Positions 26,284 to 36,766 of a DNA stretch of 64,000 nucleotides are shown here, one piece after another. The number at the start of each line of letters is the position of its first letter. Position 1 is the stretch's first letter. The translations under genes were made by a program, and so were the position numbers. Below the pieces are notes generated by a model. That model did not search any database and was not told where the DNA came from. It saw nothing but the letters and a program-made list of their open reading frames with translations. Source of the stretch: Arthrobacter sp. N199823. GTDB taxonomy: Bacteria; Actinomycetota; Actinomycetes; Actinomycetales; Micrococcaceae. The DNA lies in NCBI RefSeq assembly GCF_002929705.1, contig NZ_PJIN01000009.1, positions 92,763 to 156,762 on the forward strand, in the 5' to 3' direction.

Positions 26284-27818
26284 GTGCATTGCAAGACCGA
26301 CTTGATTCACTGACCAGCTGGGATGCCGACTGGGCTGGGCTGCGTGTGGTTGTCACGGGCATCAGTAAGACCGGCTTTTCTGTGGCCGATACCTTGGCCG
26401 AGCTCGGTGCCCAGGTGGTCGTTGTTGCCGCCTCGGACGACGACGACGCCCGGGCTAATGCTGACACCCTCAAGATTGTTGGGGTCACCCAGGTGATCCT
26501 GGGTGAGGAAAGCTCCACCGTCCTGCCGCAGGTTGCTGGGGAGATAGCCCAACTGGTGGTCACGAGCCCGGGCTACAAGCCATCTCACCCTCTGCTGGCT
26601 GCTGCAGCAGAGGCGGGTATTCCCATCTGGGGTGACGTTGAATTGGCGTGGCGGGTGCGCCAGCGCGAGGGCAGGAAGACTGCTCGCTGGATCACCATCA
26701 CCGGCACCAATGGCAAAACCACCACCACCACCATGGTGGAAGCTATGCTGCAAGCCGCAGGCCTGCGGGCCATTGCCGCCGGCAATATTGGCACCCCCAT
26801 TCTTGATGCTGTTCGAGATCCCGAGGGCTGGGATTTCTTGGCAGTTGAACTCTCCACGTTCCAATTGCACTGGACCGAGTCCCTGGCGCCAGTGGCTAGT
26901 GTGTGCCTGAACCTGGCCGAAGATCACGTTGACTGGCATGGTAGCTTTGCCGCCTACGCCGCAGACAAAGCCAAGGTTTACGCCAACACCGAACTTGCCT
27001 GCGTGTACAACGCGGAACAAATTGAGACCGAGCGCATGGTTCAAGAAGCCGATGTGCAAGAAGGTTGCCGAGCCATCGGCTTCACCACGGGAATTCCGGC
27101 CATCAGCATGGTCGGTGTGGTGGAAGGACTGCTCGTGGACAGGGCGTTCATTGCAGAACGCAAGGACTCCGCTACCGAGCTGGCCAAGGTCAGCGATATT
27201 GGTGAGCTGGTGCCGCGGCACCTTGTGGCCAACGCCGCCGCCGCAGCCGCACTCGTGCGGGCCTGTGGCCTCACTGCCGAGGATGTGCGCAAGGGTTTGG
27301 TGAACTACCAAAACGGTGACCACCGCATCCAGGCTGTTGCCAAGGCCGGTGGTGTTTTGTGGGTCAATGACTCCAAAGCCACCAACCCGCATGCGGCAGC
27401 TGCCTCACTGGCAGCATTCAAGCCAGTCATCTGGATTGCTGGCGGACTGTCCAAGGGCGTTGATTATGACGATCTTGTCAGCAAACACGCGGCGCGGCTC
27501 AAAGCAGTGGTGCTGATTGGTGCCGACAGTTCTGATTTGGCCAGTTCCCTGGAGCGCCTAGCCCCGGATGTGCAGGTCATTGCCACGCATGCCAGCGGTG
27601 GACGGCGTTCCAGCGGCTCTGAGCTGCGCGGTGACGCTGTCATGGCCGAGGCCGTTGCAGTGGCAGCGTCATTGGCAGTGGACGGGGACACGGTGCTGAT
27701 GGCTCCGGCGTCGGCCTCCATGGACCAATTCACCTCTTACGCCCATCGTGGCAATGCCTTCATTGAATCAGTCCGGGAGCTTCTGGAATCACGGGCAAGC
27801 GTCAACAAGGAGTCATAG
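26265..27818 (+). CDS. murD: UDP-MurNAc-L-Ala--D-Glu ligase
   Basis: The product (up to 517 aa) adds D-glutamate to UDP-MurNAc-L-Ala. An N-terminal Rossmann domain (LRVVVTGISKTGFSVADTL), the Mur ligase loop ITGTNGKTTTTTM, the NLAEDHVDWHG block and NDSKATNPHAAAAS are present. ATG 26265 lies 19 bp inside mraY; an in-frame GTG at 26280 overlaps the mraY stop by GTGA and is an equally plausible start (512 aa); neither has a good Shine-Dalgarno. Stop and the ftsW start share one base. Confidence 0.94.
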   Translation: MDCSTVSALQDRLDSLTSWDADWAGLRVVVTGISKTGFSVADTLAELGAQVVVVAASDDDDARANADTLKIVGVTQVILGEESSTVLPQVAGEIAQLVVTSPGYKPSHPLLAAAAEAGIPIWGDVELAWRVRQREGRKTARWITITGTNGKTTTTTMVEAMLQAAGLRAIAAGNIGTPILDAVRDPEGWDFLAVELSTFQLHWTESLAPVASVCLNLAEDHVDWHGSFAAYAADKAKVYANTELACVYNAEQIETERMVQEADVQEGCRAIGFTTGIPAISMVGVVEGLLVDRAFIAERKDSATELAKVSDIGELVPRHLVANAAAAAALVRACGLTAEDVRKGLVNYQNGDHRIQAVAKAGGVLWVNDSKATNPHAAAASLAAFKPVIWIAGGLSKGVDYDDLVSKHAARLKAVVLIGADSSDLASSLERLAPDVQVIATHASGGRRSSGSELRGDAVMAEAVAVAASLAVDGDTVLMAPASASMDQFTSYAHRGNAFIESVRELLESRASVNKES

Positions 27819-29116
27819 TGGCAAAAAAGCCCGCACAGCCAAGCCGGTCCGGCAAAGCCACACCCGCTGCGGCCGTCAAGGGTTCTGCCCCCGTAACAGC
27901 TGTTGCGGCAGCCACTGTGAACCGGACGCCGCAGTCCGCTCCTGTCAAAGAGTCGCCCGGTAAGGCCAAACTGTTTCCGCGATTCCGGAGTTGGTTCAAT
28001 TTTCGGGTTGGCAGGCCCACCTCGGCCTACTACTGGATCATTGGCACCACCCTGGCCCTGACGCTGATTGGGCGCATGACTGTGCTCTCGGCGTCCACGG
28101 CCGAGACCATCTCAGAAGGCAAAGACCCTTACGACCTCTTCATCAAGGAGGCGGGGTTCGCCGTCATTGGGCTGGTGCTCATGTTTATTTTGTCGTGCGT
28201 ACCGCCGGCATTGTGGAAAAAGGTAGCGCCCTATTTGCTCGGCTTGGCCGTAGTCCTGTTGGCGCTGGTGTTCACCCCCCTGGGCGTGGACGTTCAGGGC
28301 AATAAGAACTGGCTCGGTTTGGGCGGTGTCCAATTCCAGCCCTCCGAAGCCGCCAAACTGGCGCTGGCTGTGTGGATGGGTGCCGTCCTTGCAGCGAAGG
28401 GGAGCCTCATCCGCCGCTTTGTCCACGTGGTGATCCCTGTGGGAATTGGCGGAGGAATGATCCTCGCCTTGATCTTGTTGGGTAAAGATCTGGGAACCGC
28501 AATCATCGTGGGCATCATGGTCTTGGCGGGCCTGATGTTCGCTGCAGTACCCAAGCGCTTCCTGTTCCTGGCATTGGGTGCCGGGGCACTTGTGGCGTTC
28601 CTGTTCTCCTTCTTCAGCGATAACCGCAGCGGCCGTATTTCCAGCTGGCTGGGCGATTGCAGTGTGGATGGCGCCTGTGATCAGTACCTGAACGGCGCCT
28701 ACGCCCTGGCCTCCGGTGGCTGGTTTGGTGTGGGTCTGGGTCAGAGCCGGCAGAAGTGGAACTGGATTCCCGAAGCTCACAACGACTTCATCTTTGCCAT
28801 CATTGGTGAGGAGTTCGGCTTGTTGGGCACCTTGGTCATTGTCGGCTTGTACGCCGTGCTGGCGTTCTCCATCTTCCGAGTCATCAACTCCCGCAATGAT
28901 CCCTTCAGTCGAGTTGTCTGCGGCATGATCATGACCTGGATCATTGGCCAGGCAGTGGTTAACATTGCCGTGGTGGTTGGTCTGCTTCCGGTGATTGGTG
29001 TTCCCCTGCCCTTGATTTCCTACGGTGGAACATCGCTGATCATGGTACTTGCGGCACTTGGCGTTGTTCTGTCCTTTTCCCGTACTGAGCCCGAAAGAAA
29101 CTTGTTAACTTCATGA
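27818..29116 (+). CDS. ftsW: Septal peptidoglycan polymerase FtsW
   Basis: This 432-aa SEDS protein should polymerise lipid II into glycan strands at the septum together with FtsI. A basic, Ala/Pro-rich cytoplasmic N-terminus of ~65 residues precedes about ten membrane helices. SEDS signature blocks are [47 protein letters not shown] and [14 protein letters not shown] 27818 has AAGGAG 6 nt upstream. RodA is the alternative, but the position between murD and murG decides for FtsW. Confidence 0.95.
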   Translation: MAKKPAQPSRSGKATPAAAVKGSAPVTAVAAATVNRTPQSAPVKESPGKAKLFPRFRSWFNFRVGRPTSAYYWIIGTTLALTLIGRMTVLSASTAETISEGKDPYDLFIKEAGFAVIGLVLMFILSCVPPALWKKVAPYLLGLAVVLLALVFTPLGVDVQGNKNWLGLGGVQFQPSEAAKLALAVWMGAVLAAKGSLIRRFVHVVIPVGIGGGMILALILLGKDLGTAIIVGIMVLAGLMFAAVPKRFLFLALGAGALVAFLFSFFSDNRSGRISSWLGDCSVDGACDQYLNGAYALASGGWFGVGLGQSRQKWNWIPEAHNDFIFAIIGEEFGLLGTLVIVGLYAVLAFSIFRVINSRNDPFSRVVCGMIMTWIIGQAVVNIAVVVGLLPVIGVPLPLISYGGTSLIMVLAALGVVLSFSRTEPERNLLTS

Positions 29117-30222
29117 CACAGATCCACACCACACCCCTGTCAGTAGTGCTGGCCGGGGGCGGCTCGGCAGGGCACGTCAGCCCGCTACTAGCCATTGCCG
29201 CTGCCATCCGGGCCACGGATCCGGACAGTGCCATCGTGGCCGTCGGCACCAAGGAAGGGCTGGAAACCACGTTGGTGCCAGCTGCAGGTTTTGAGCTGGC
29301 GTTCGTTGGCCGCATTCCGCTGCCGCGCAAACCCTCCATGGATTTGGTGAAACTTCCGGTACGGATGTTCGGCGCCATTTCCGATGCCAAGCGGATCCTT
29401 AAAGATGCCAAGGCAGATGTTCTGGTGGGTGTGGGAGGTTACGTCTGCACCCCCATGTACCTGGCTGCTAAATCACTGGGTGTTCCCATCGTGATTCACG
29501 AGGCCAACACTAAAGCCGGTCTGGCTAATAAGGTGGGCGCACGTTTCACTACCAATGTGGGAACCGCCTTCGCCGCAACAGCCATCCGCCACGCACACCT
29601 GGTGGGCATGCCCATGCGCAAGGAAATCGCCACCTTGCAACGCGGCGCTGCCCAGGCCGCAGCGCGGGAGCGCCTTGGCCTTGCGCAGCAGCAGCCCACG
29701 TTGATTGTCACTGGCGGCTCGTTGGGCGCGTTGCGACTGAACCAAGCTATTGCCGGCTCACTTCAGGAACTTGCCAACGCCGGTATTCAAACCCTCCACA
29801 TCACAGGCAAGGGCAAGGCCGTCCTCGGCCCCGACGGCGAGCTGTTGGCTGCGGCGGGTTACCGCCAAGTGGAGTACGTTGAGCGCATGGAAGATGTCTA
29901 CGCGGCGGCAGATTTACTCTTGTGCCGCTCTGGTGCCGGAACAGTGTCGGAGGTGGCCGCCGTCGGGCTTCCAGCAGTGTTTGTGCCCCTGCCCATTGGC
30001 AACGGTGAGCAGGCACGCAACGCAGCCGGGCTAGTTGCAGCTGATGCTGCCCTGCTAGTCCCAGACAGCGCCCTGGATGCCGCTTGGGTGCGTAGCGAGC
30101 TCATACCACTGTGCCTGGACGCGCCGCGGTTGGAACGCCTGAGCGCCAATACCGCAGGGCTGGGCATTAGGGACGCCGCCGAAAGCATGGCCGCCATGGT
30201 CTTTGCCGCGAGCGGAAAGTGA
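29113..30222 (+). CDS. murG: UDP-GlcNAc:lipid I N-acetylglucosaminyltransferase
   Basis: The product (369 aa) is a peripheral GT-B glycosyltransferase on the inner face of the membrane that converts lipid I to lipid II. The N-terminal loop [12 protein letters not shown], the [12 protein letters not shown] block, [12 protein letters not shown] and the nucleotide-binding [17 protein letters not shown] stretch are as expected. The start overlaps ftsW by ATGA and lacks its own Shine-Dalgarno, which fits coupling. Length is usual. Confidence 0.96.
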   Translation: MTQIHTTPLSVVLAGGGSAGHVSPLLAIAAAIRATDPDSAIVAVGTKEGLETTLVPAAGFELAFVGRIPLPRKPSMDLVKLPVRMFGAISDAKRILKDAKADVLVGVGGYVCTPMYLAAKSLGVPIVIHEANTKAGLANKVGARFTTNVGTAFAATAIRHAHLVGMPMRKEIATLQRGAAQAAARERLGLAQQQPTLIVTGGSLGALRLNQAIAGSLQELANAGIQTLHITGKGKAVLGPDGELLAAAGYRQVEYVERMEDVYAAADLLLCRSGAGTVSEVAAVGLPAVFVPLPIGNGEQARNAAGLVAADAALLVPDSALDAAWVRSELIPLCLDAPRLERLSANTAGLGIRDAAESMAAMVFAASGK

Positions 30223-30251
30223 AGGACATGACTGAGACGGGGAGCGCCACG

Positions 30252-31685
30252 ATGTACACACCACCCACACTTGCCGAACTGGGACGTGTCCATTTCATTG
30301 GCATGGGCGGCGCCGGGATGTCGGCCATTGCCCGCATCATGGTGGGTCAGGGTCTGGCTGTCAGCGGATCCGATGCCAAAGACTCCGCCGGGCTGTCTCA
30401 ACTAGCCACCCTCGGCGCCACCGTGTATGTGGGCCAGGCTGCCGCCAACGTGGCCGCCGTGGACACCGTGGTGGTTTCCACCGCCATCCGCGAAGACAAC
30501 CCTGAGTTGCTTGCTGCCCGGGCGGCCGGGCTGCGCGTGCTGCACCGGTCTGAAGCACTTGCCGCGGCCATGGCCGATGACACTGTGGTGGCCGTCGCCG
30601 GCACGCACGGCAAGACCACCACTACCTCCATGATCACCGTCATGCTGCGTGGTGCCGGGGTCGATGCCTCCTTCGCCGTAGGTGGCACCGTTCAGGGTTT
30701 GGGTGTCAATGCAGCTCACGGCGCGGCCGGGGTATTTGTTGCTGAAGCCGACGAGTCGGACGCTTCCTTCTTGAACTACCGGCCCAAGATTGCCGTGGTC
30801 ACCAACCTCGAGGCCGATCACCTGGATTATTACGGCACACCCGAGGCGGTCTTTGCCGCCTTTGGCCAGTTCGTGACGCTCATTCCTCGTGATGGCACCT
30901 TGGTTGCGTGTGCTGACGACGCCGGATCGGCTGATCTAGCTGCCCGGGCCGCAGCATCCGGGATCAACACCATCACCTATGGTTTTGCACAGGATGCAGA
31001 TGTTCGACTGCTTCCGGGCAGTCATGACGGGCTGCTCACCACCGCGAGCATTGTGCTGCAGGGCTCCCAAGCAACGGCTTCCATGCACGACGTCGAACCG
31101 GGCACCTTGGCGTTGCGGCTGCAGGTTCCGGGTAACCACAACCTCAGCAACGCGGCCGCAGCCGTGGCCGTTGCACTGGCGCTCGGAGTGGACACCGGCC
31201 TTGCCCTCACCGCTCTTGGCACGTTCTCCGGGGCCGCGCGGCGCTTCGAAGCGAAAGGTGTTGCTCGCGGCGTGGCCGTGTACGACGATTACGCACACCA
31301 CCCCACGGAAGTGACTGCCGCACTGCTGGCCGCCCGGACCGTGGCAGGTGCCCACAAGGTGCACGTGCTGTTCCAGCCGCACCTGTTCTCACGGACTGCC
31401 GAGTTCGCCACCGAATTTGCCCAAGCATTGGACCTGGCCGATACCGTGGCTGTCCTGGATATTTATGCTGCCCGCGAAGATCCCGTGGCAGGAGTGAGCA
31501 GCGAACTCATCACGAGGTCATTGACCAAGCCGTTCGGATATGCTCCGGATCCATTGGCGGCTGTGGCCAGGTTGTGTCAGGGTGCGGTTGCCGGAGACAT
31601 TATCTTGACAGTCGGTGCCGGTGACGTGACAGAATTCGGCCCCATCCTTGTGGCAACCCTTGCCGCAGGCGGCGGCAATGGCTGA
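30252..31685 (+). CDS. murC: UDP-MurNAc--L-alanine ligase
   Basis: The product (477 aa) adds L-alanine to UDP-MurNAc, the first peptide step. VHFIGMGGAGMSAIA (Rossmann) opens the protein, followed by AGTHGKTTTTSM (ATP loop), EADESDASFLNYRP and YDDYAHHPTEV. ATG 30252 was preferred because GGGGAG lies 7 nt upstream and the N-terminus then matches homologues; GTG 30219 (overlapping murG) and ATG 30228 are in frame. The stop overlaps ftsQ by 8 bp. Here murC stands after murG, the usual dcw order. Confidence 0.94.
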   Translation: MYTPPTLAELGRVHFIGMGGAGMSAIARIMVGQGLAVSGSDAKDSAGLSQLATLGATVYVGQAAANVAAVDTVVVSTAIREDNPELLAARAAGLRVLHRSEALAAAMADDTVVAVAGTHGKTTTTSMITVMLRGAGVDASFAVGGTVQGLGVNAAHGAAGVFVAEADESDASFLNYRPKIAVVTNLEADHLDYYGTPEAVFAAFGQFVTLIPRDGTLVACADDAGSADLAARAAASGINTITYGFAQDADVRLLPGSHDGLLTTASIVLQGSQATASMHDVEPGTLALRLQVPGNHNLSNAAAAVAVALALGVDTGLALTALGTFSGAARRFEAKGVARGVAVYDDYAHHPTEVTAALLAARTVAGAHKVHVLFQPHLFSRTAEFATEFAQALDLADTVAVLDIYAAREDPVAGVSSELITRSLTKPFGYAPDPLAAVARLCQGAVAGDIILTVGAGDVTEFGPILVATLAAGGGNG

Positions 31686-32958
31686 ACCGCGCAAACCGCG
31701 AGTCATCCGCACCCGCAAGCCAGCCACGGGCGCGCTGCCTGTGGTCCCAGCGGTGGGCTCAGCTGCCGAGGTGCCGGCAACGCAGGCCCCCGGCTCTGCG
31801 GCGGCTTTCGGCACAGTGCGAGGCACCAGCGAAAAGGTGGCCATGCTCCCGGTGCCTCTCGACGACGCGAAGCCAACGCCCCGGGTGCCGCGTCCGGCGG
31901 CAATGACTCGTCCAACAAGTACCGGCAAGAAAACTGCTCCGGGGCCAGCTCAAGCTGCACAGACAAAGTCGGCACAGACTAAGCCAGCACAGCCAAAGTC
32001 AGCCCCAACGACGCACGTGCCAGGGAAGCTCGCGCCAAAGTCGTCCCTGCCAGTAAAAGCCGTTCCGAGGACGGTAGCGCCGGGCAAAAGAATTGTCGAA
32101 GAAGAATCAACAGCCACGGCTAAAGCTAAGGCTGAGAGCTCACTGCGGGGGAGTGCTGGCCGCGGAAGCTCGGTTGAGGGTGAGCCTGGTGCACCCGGGG
32201 ACGGTAGCGCCGTAGCAAAGGTACTGGCGTTTCCGCTGCCGAGTTACAAGCGTCGCCGACGTACGATTTTGATCTCTGTCGCAGCTATTGTGGCGGTCCT
32301 GATCCTGGTGATGGGTATTGCCCTATATTCCCCGGCGTTGTCAGTACAGACCATTGAGTTTGAAGGCAACAAGTTAGTAAGCGAGGACACCCTGCAGGAG
32401 GCCTTGGCTCCCGTCATGTCACGCCCGCTCCCGCAAGTGACGGGGGCGGATGTTTCCTCGCTCCTGAGGCCGGTGGTGCAGGTGAAGAGCTCAAGAATTG
32501 AAGCCAGGCCGCCCTCCACCTTGGTAGTCCACGTGGTGGAACGAGTGCCGGTTGCGCTCTTGAAGAATGGTTCGGCGTATTCATTGGTGGATCAGGACGG
32601 GGTTGAGCTGGGCACCACCAAGGAACCGGCCAAGGCCGGCTTGCCACTGATCGATGGGGGCAAGGCGGCTATTGGAAAGGACACCTTCCAAGCTATGACC
32701 GGCGTTTTAGCAACCCTGCCCAAGTCGATTCTCAGCCAGCTGGCCAACGCGAGTGCTAAGTCCAGAGATACCGTGGAACTCAAACTCACCGACGGGCGGA
32801 GCGTCATTTGGGGCAACGCCAGCGACATGGAACTGAAGGCTCAGGTACTGGAAGCACTGCTCAATGCCCCGCTACCCACAGTCCCGGCGGGGAAGCCCGC
32901 TCCGGTGCCAGCAAAGGTGTTTGACGTCAGTGCGCCACGCCATCCGGTCACCAGATGA
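31678..32958 (+). CDS. ftsQ: Cell division protein FtsQ
   Basis: The product (426 aa) has an unusually long cytoplasmic N-terminus (~190 residues, rich in Ala, Pro, Lys and Thr, with short AQTKSAQTKPAQ-like repeats), one membrane helix (about 197-217), then a POTRA domain (QTIEFEGNKLVSEDTL) and the FtsQ beta domain. FtsQ links FtsL/FtsB to the divisome. ATG 31678 is inside the murC end by 8 bp; the frame also extends to GTG 31648. Position before ftsZ confirms the call. The tail region after residue 400 is Pro-rich. Confidence 0.9.
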   Translation: MAEPRKPRVIRTRKPATGALPVVPAVGSAAEVPATQAPGSAAAFGTVRGTSEKVAMLPVPLDDAKPTPRVPRPAAMTRPTSTGKKTAPGPAQAAQTKSAQTKPAQPKSAPTTHVPGKLAPKSSLPVKAVPRTVAPGKRIVEEESTATAKAKAESSLRGSAGRGSSVEGEPGAPGDGSAVAKVLAFPLPSYKRRRRTILISVAAIVAVLILVMGIALYSPALSVQTIEFEGNKLVSEDTLQEALAPVMSRPLPQVTGADVSSLLRPVVQVKSSRIEARPPSTLVVHVVERVPVALLKNGSAYSLVDQDGVELGTTKEPAKAGLPLIDGGKAAIGKDTFQAMTGVLATLPKSILSQLANASAKSRDTVELKLTDGRSVIWGNASDMELKAQVLEALLNAPLPTVPAGKPAPVPAKVFDVSAPRHPVTR

Positions 32959-33276
32959 TACTTTGGTGTCGGCGGCCACAGTTGGCCGGAGGGTGCGTAA
33001 GAGGACACAAAAGAGTCGTTTTGGACCTTTTTTACGCGGATTCGGGCGACACGCGGTGGCGGTAATTGCATGCGGCGCAGATGCGCAATAACGTCACAGA
33101 CAAGAGTTAGTTGACATAACTATAACCTTCAACTTGAAGGTTAAGCTACCAAGGCTTCAGGCATTGCTTCAAGGTTGCTCCCAGGATTGATGCTGGCAGC
33201 TTGCAAGCGCATTGATTTCAGGTGGCAAGGTACGCTTTTTGATCTTCCAGCAACATACGAACAAGGGACACGTAAC
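32959..33276 (+). other. ftsQ-ftsZ intergenic region
   Basis: This 318-bp gap carries the likely ftsZ promoter. TTGACA lies at 33111-33116, but no good -10 stands 17 bp downstream because the palindrome at 33123-33143 occupies that place. No gene is supported; the open frame running into ftsZ from 33175 lacks conserved residues. Confidence 0.6.
33123..33143. promoter_or_regulatory. 21-bp palindrome upstream of ftsZ
   Basis: TAACCTTCAA (33123-33132) and TTGAAGGTTA (33134-33143) are perfect inverted copies around a single C, starting 6 bp behind TTGACA. One-base spacing suits a dimeric repressor or activator better than an RNA hairpin. The binding protein is unknown. Confidence 0.6.
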
Positions 33277-34446
33277 GTGGCAGCACCCCAGAATTACTTG
33301 GCAGTCATCAAAGTCGTCGGCATCGGCGGTGGCGGCGTAAATGCAGTGAACCGCATGATTGACGTGGGTCTGCGCGGCGTTGAGTTCATCGCCATCAACA
33401 CAGACGCTCAGGCGCTGTTGATGAGTGACGCCGACGTCAAGCTTGATGTTGGACGCGAACTAACGCGTGGCCTCGGTGCCGGCGCCAACCCGGAGGTTGG
33501 TCGGCAGGCAGCAGAGGACCACCAGGAAGAGATTGAAGAAGTCCTGCGTGGCGCTGACATGGTGTTCGTAACAGCGGGCGAAGGCGGCGGAACCGGAACC
33601 GGTGGCGCTCCCGTGGTGGCCCGGATCGCCCGTTCCCTCGGCGCCCTGACCATTGGTGTGGTCACGCGCCCGTTTACCTTCGAAGGCCGCCGTCGCGCTT
33701 CCAGCGCCGATAACGGCATCGAAGAGTTGCGCGGCGAAGTTGACACCCTGATCGTCATCCCGAACGATCGCTTGCTGTCCATCAGCGACCGCAACGTCTC
33801 CGTCATGGATGCTTTCCGTTCCGCCGATCAGGTGCTGCTGTCCGGCGTCCAGGGCATCACCGACCTCATCACCACCCCCGGCCTGATCAACCTTGACTTT
33901 GCCGACGTAAAGTCGGTTATGCAGGGCGCCGGCTCGGCTCTGATGGGCATCGGTTCGGCCCGTGGCGAGGACCGCGCCGTCAAGGCTGCGGAACTGGCCA
34001 TTGCCTCCCCGCTGCTGGAAGCCTCCATTGATGGTGCGCACGGCGTGCTGCTGTCTGTCCAGGGTGGCTCCGATCTTGGGCTGTTCGAAATCAACGAGGC
34101 AGCCCGCCTCGTTCAGGAAGTGGCTCACCCCGAGGCCAACATCATCTTCGGTGCCGTCATTGACGACGCCCTGGGTGACGAGGTCCGTGTCACTGTCATC
34201 GCCGCAGGCTTCGATGCCCCTGATGCTGCCCCCGTAGCTGCAGAGCCTGCTGCCGCTGTTGTTCCGCCGGCCCCTGCCGCCGTGCCCAGCAGCGCATCAG
34301 TGACCAACCTGAACCAGTGGGGCCAGCAGTCGGCATCTCACGTTCCTGCTGACGGTGGCTTTGATGTAGAACTGCCAGCTATCGTGGAGCCAGACCTCAC
34401 CGGACACCGTTCCGATGACCTGGACGTCCCCGACTTCCTCAAGTAA
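33277..34446 (+). CDS. ftsZ: Cell division GTPase FtsZ
   Basis: The product (389 aa) is the tubulin-like GTPase that forms the Z ring. [16 protein letters not shown], the GTP-binding signature [15 protein letters not shown] and the T7 loop [11 protein letters not shown] with catalytic aspartates are present. A ~65-residue Ala/Pro linker ends in [10 protein letters not shown], the conserved actinobacterial tail that binds SepF and other partners. GTG 33277 has AAGGGA about 9 nt upstream and yields the family's N-terminus ([15 protein letters not shown]). Confidence 0.97.
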   Translation: MAAPQNYLAVIKVVGIGGGGVNAVNRMIDVGLRGVEFIAINTDAQALLMSDADVKLDVGRELTRGLGAGANPEVGRQAAEDHQEEIEEVLRGADMVFVTAGEGGGTGTGGAPVVARIARSLGALTIGVVTRPFTFEGRRRASSADNGIEELRGEVDTLIVIPNDRLLSISDRNVSVMDAFRSADQVLLSGVQGITDLITTPGLINLDFADVKSVMQGAGSALMGIGSARGEDRAVKAAELAIASPLLEASIDGAHGVLLSVQGGSDLGLFEINEAARLVQEVAHPEANIIFGAVIDDALGDEVRVTVIAAGFDAPDAAPVAAEPAAAVVPPAPAAVPSSASVTNLNQWGQQSASHVPADGGFDVELPAIVEPDLTGHRSDDLDVPDFLK

Positions 34447-34494
34447 GCAGTACGTGCCGGCGCCTACCGCAGCCGGCGCGCCGAACGTTCATGA

Positions 34495-35253
34495 ATGGTC
34501 AGGTTGTCTTCTATGTTTTCCGCTCAGCAGGTGCGGCCAGGAATTTGGGTCGGTTTCACCGGCACGGAAACTGGCAACCTGGCCTTTCACGTTGGCGATG
34601 ACGAGCACGCAGTCGTCCTGCGGCGTGTTGCGCTGAATGCCGCGCTGTCCCAGACGGCTGGCTCTCCGGTGTCTCTTGCCTTTATGAATCAGGTCCACGG
34701 AAACGTGGTGGCCACGATTTCAGAGAGTGCAAGTACTGGCGAGGTAACGCAAGTGCCCCGGGCAGCGCCAACGGCTGACGCCATGGTCTCCACAGGAGCT
34801 GCTCTTGCCGTAATGGTTGCCGATTGTGTCCCCGTGGTGCTTGTGGGTGATACCGCGGACGGCGGCGTCATCTTAGCTGTTGCCCATGCCGGGCGTCCCG
34901 GGGTTGAGGCCGATGTGGTGGGAGCCGTTGTGGCGAGCATGCATGCAGCCGGGGCCGCATCCATTGAGGGGTGGCTAGGCCCGAGCGTTTGCTGTCAGTG
35001 CTACGAAGTTCCCGAGACCATGCGGGCCTCCGTGGCCCGGAAGGTGCCTGCATCCTTTGCCACCACCTCGTGGGGCACGCCAGCGTTGGATTTGCCGGCT
35101 GCCGTTCTGGCGCAATTGGGGGCCAACAACGTCAGTGCCCATGCCAGCGGTGAGTGCACACTGGAAAACCCCGAGTTCTATTCGCATCGCCGTTCCATGA
35201 GCGACGGTTCGCCTGAAGGGCGTTTTATTGGCTTTGCCGTCTCGTCCCGTTAG
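34495..35253 (+). CDS. pgeF: Laccase-domain purine nucleoside phosphorylase (YfiH/PgeF family)
   Basis: The product (252 aa) belongs to the YfiH/YlmD family, zinc enzymes with purine nucleoside phosphorylase/deaminase activity that in E. coli edit misassembled peptidoglycan precursors. The zinc ligands appear in MNQVHGN (His), VADCVPVVL (Cys) and VAHAGRPG (His), followed by GPSVCCQCYEVP. It lies directly behind ftsZ, the usual place in Actinobacteria. ATG 34495 or ATG 34513 could start it; neither has a strong Shine-Dalgarno. Confidence 0.88.
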   Translation: MVRLSSMFSAQQVRPGIWVGFTGTETGNLAFHVGDDEHAVVLRRVALNAALSQTAGSPVSLAFMNQVHGNVVATISESASTGEVTQVPRAAPTADAMVSTGAALAVMVADCVPVVLVGDTADGGVILAVAHAGRPGVEADVVGAVVASMHAAGAASIEGWLGPSVCCQCYEVPETMRASVARKVPASFATTSWGTPALDLPAAVLAQLGANNVSAHASGECTLENPEFYSHRRSMSDGSPEGRFIGFAVSSR

Positions 35254-35340
35254 TAGGCTCCCGCCCACGATTCCGTGGCTGTTGGGCACGTCCGCAGTCA
35301 GCTATTTCCCCGCAATTGCGCAGTGAAAGCAAATATTTCC

Positions 35341-36129
35341 ATGAACTCTCAGGACCCCCGCACACTCCAACTTGCCGAACGCCTAGCCGTGGTCAAGGCG
35401 CGCATCATAGCCGCCCAGGCACTCGTTGCCCCGTCCGGTGCTGCTGCATCCGAGACCGGCGGACCCACGCTCATCGTCGTGACCAAGTTCCATCCTGGCG
35501 CCGATGTGCTGCGCCTGCGCAGCCTTGGTGTGGCTGACGTCGGCGAAAACCGCGACCAGGAAGCTGCTGCCAAGTCCTTGGAAGTGGCAGCCGCGGGTGC
35601 AGCGCCACTACGCTGGCACTTCATTGGCCAGTTGCAGAAAAACAAAGCCAAGTCGGTGGCGGCATACGCCCACTCCGTGCAGTCCATAGACAGAGATTCG
35701 CTTATTACTGCCCTGGCCAATGCGATGGCGAGGGAACGAGATTTCAGTGTCCGGGATCCGCTGGAGTGCTTCATTCAAGTGGATCTCTCTGAGGCCTATG
35801 CGGATCTGGGCAACGGAGCCGGCTCCGACGCTCCCTCGCTCGGCAGGGGAGGGGCAGCGCCGTCGGACGTCCTAAAACTGGCAGAACAGATCGCCGGATC
35901 GCCCCATCTAAGGCTCGCAGGGGTCATGGCGGTGGCTCCTCTGGGTCAGGCGCCGGCGCCAGCCTTCGAACTGCTGGCTGCCATCTCGGCGAGGTTGGTA
36001 GCGGAACACCCAAACGCTAGGGGTATTTCAGCTGGGATGAGCCACGATTTGGAGGCGGCCATGGCGGTCGGGGCGACACACCTGCGTGTCGGTTCCGATA
36101 TCCTCGGACCCCGTCCCGTGGTGCTGTAG
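35341..36129 (+). CDS. PLP homeostasis protein (YggS/PROSC family)
   Basis: The product (262 aa) is a pyridoxal-phosphate-binding protein with an alanine racemase-like barrel but no known enzymatic activity; it keeps the vitamin B6 pool balanced. The PLP lysine is in VVTKFHPG, with GENRDQEAAAKS, WHFIGQLQKNKAK, and GMSHDLEAAMAVGATHLRVGS near the end. An insertion of ~15 residues near 160 (GNGAGSDAPSLGRGG) is a local low-complexity loop. ATG 35341 gives the family N-terminus. The gene is between pgeF and sepF, as in most Actinobacteria. Confidence 0.92.
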   Translation: MNSQDPRTLQLAERLAVVKARIIAAQALVAPSGAAASETGGPTLIVVTKFHPGADVLRLRSLGVADVGENRDQEAAAKSLEVAAAGAAPLRWHFIGQLQKNKAKSVAAYAHSVQSIDRDSLITALANAMARERDFSVRDPLECFIQVDLSEAYADLGNGAGSDAPSLGRGGAAPSDVLKLAEQIAGSPHLRLAGVMAVAPLGQAPAPAFELLAAISARLVAEHPNARGISAGMSHDLEAAMAVGATHLRVGSDILGPRPVVL

Positions 36130-36178
36130 CGTTTTGAACACAGAGTTTTTTAGCTTTGCACACTAATGAGGAGCAACC

Positions 36179-36706
36179 ATGGCTGGCGCTATGCGCAAGA
36201 CAATGATCTTTCTTGGGCTCGCCGACGGTGACGAGCACTACGACGCGGAGTACGCGCCGACGTTGCCCAAAGAGGACACCCACGCAGACGTGTTTGAACG
36301 CGACGTTGCTCCGGCTCCGGCCGCTGCAGTGGAACCGGCCACACCCAAAGCCGGCGATGACGAATACCGCGCTCCGGTAACCCCCATCAAGCGTGCTGCA
36401 TCTACCCGGGAAGAGGCTGAAAGTTTGCGCCAGATCACCACAGTCCATCCTCGTTCCTACAATGATGCCAAAATCATTGGGGAGAGCTTTCGGGATGGCA
36501 TTCCTGTCATCATGAACGTCACCGACATGGGTGAAGCCGACGCCAAGCGCCTGGTGGATTTCTCCGCTGGTCTGGTCTTCGGTCTTCGGGGCTCCATCGA
36601 GCGGGTCACCAACAAGGTGTTCTTGCTCTCGCCGTCCTACATCGAAGTTTTGGGCGATGACAAGAAAATCTCCGACACGCAGGCCACCTTCTTCAACCAA
36701 AGCTAG
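36179..36706 (+). CDS. sepF: Cell division protein SepF
   Basis: The product (175 aa) anchors FtsZ to the membrane. An amphipathic N-terminal start ([21 protein letters not shown]), an acidic/Pro linker and the C-terminal SepF fold ([32 protein letters not shown]...[20 protein letters not shown]) are visible. AGGAG lies 5 nt before ATG 36179. The conserved [18 protein letters not shown] block marks the dimer and FtsZ-binding face. Confidence 0.95.
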   Translation: MAGAMRKTMIFLGLADGDEHYDAEYAPTLPKEDTHADVFERDVAPAPAAAVEPATPKAGDDEYRAPVTPIKRAASTREEAESLRQITTVHPRSYNDAKIIGESFRDGIPVIMNVTDMGEADAKRLVDFSAGLVFGLRGSIERVTNKVFLLSPSYIEVLGDDKKISDTQATFFNQS

Positions 36707-36735
36707 TCGCACAACGCAATAAAAAGATTTCAACC

Positions 36736-36766
36736 AACTGCCCGGGCACTTTGTGTCCGGGCAGTT
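36736..36766 (+). terminator. Terminator behind sepF
   Basis: AACTGCCCGG pairs with CCGGGCAGTT (10 bp perfect, extendable to 14 with one G-T pair, loop TTT). It ends about 60 bp after the sepF stop; the T-tract is weak. Confidence 0.65.

Noticed and set aside
33175-33276. N-terminal extension of ftsZ from 33175
   Set aside because: The added 34 residues are not FtsZ-like, and GTG 33277 has a good AAGGGA site.
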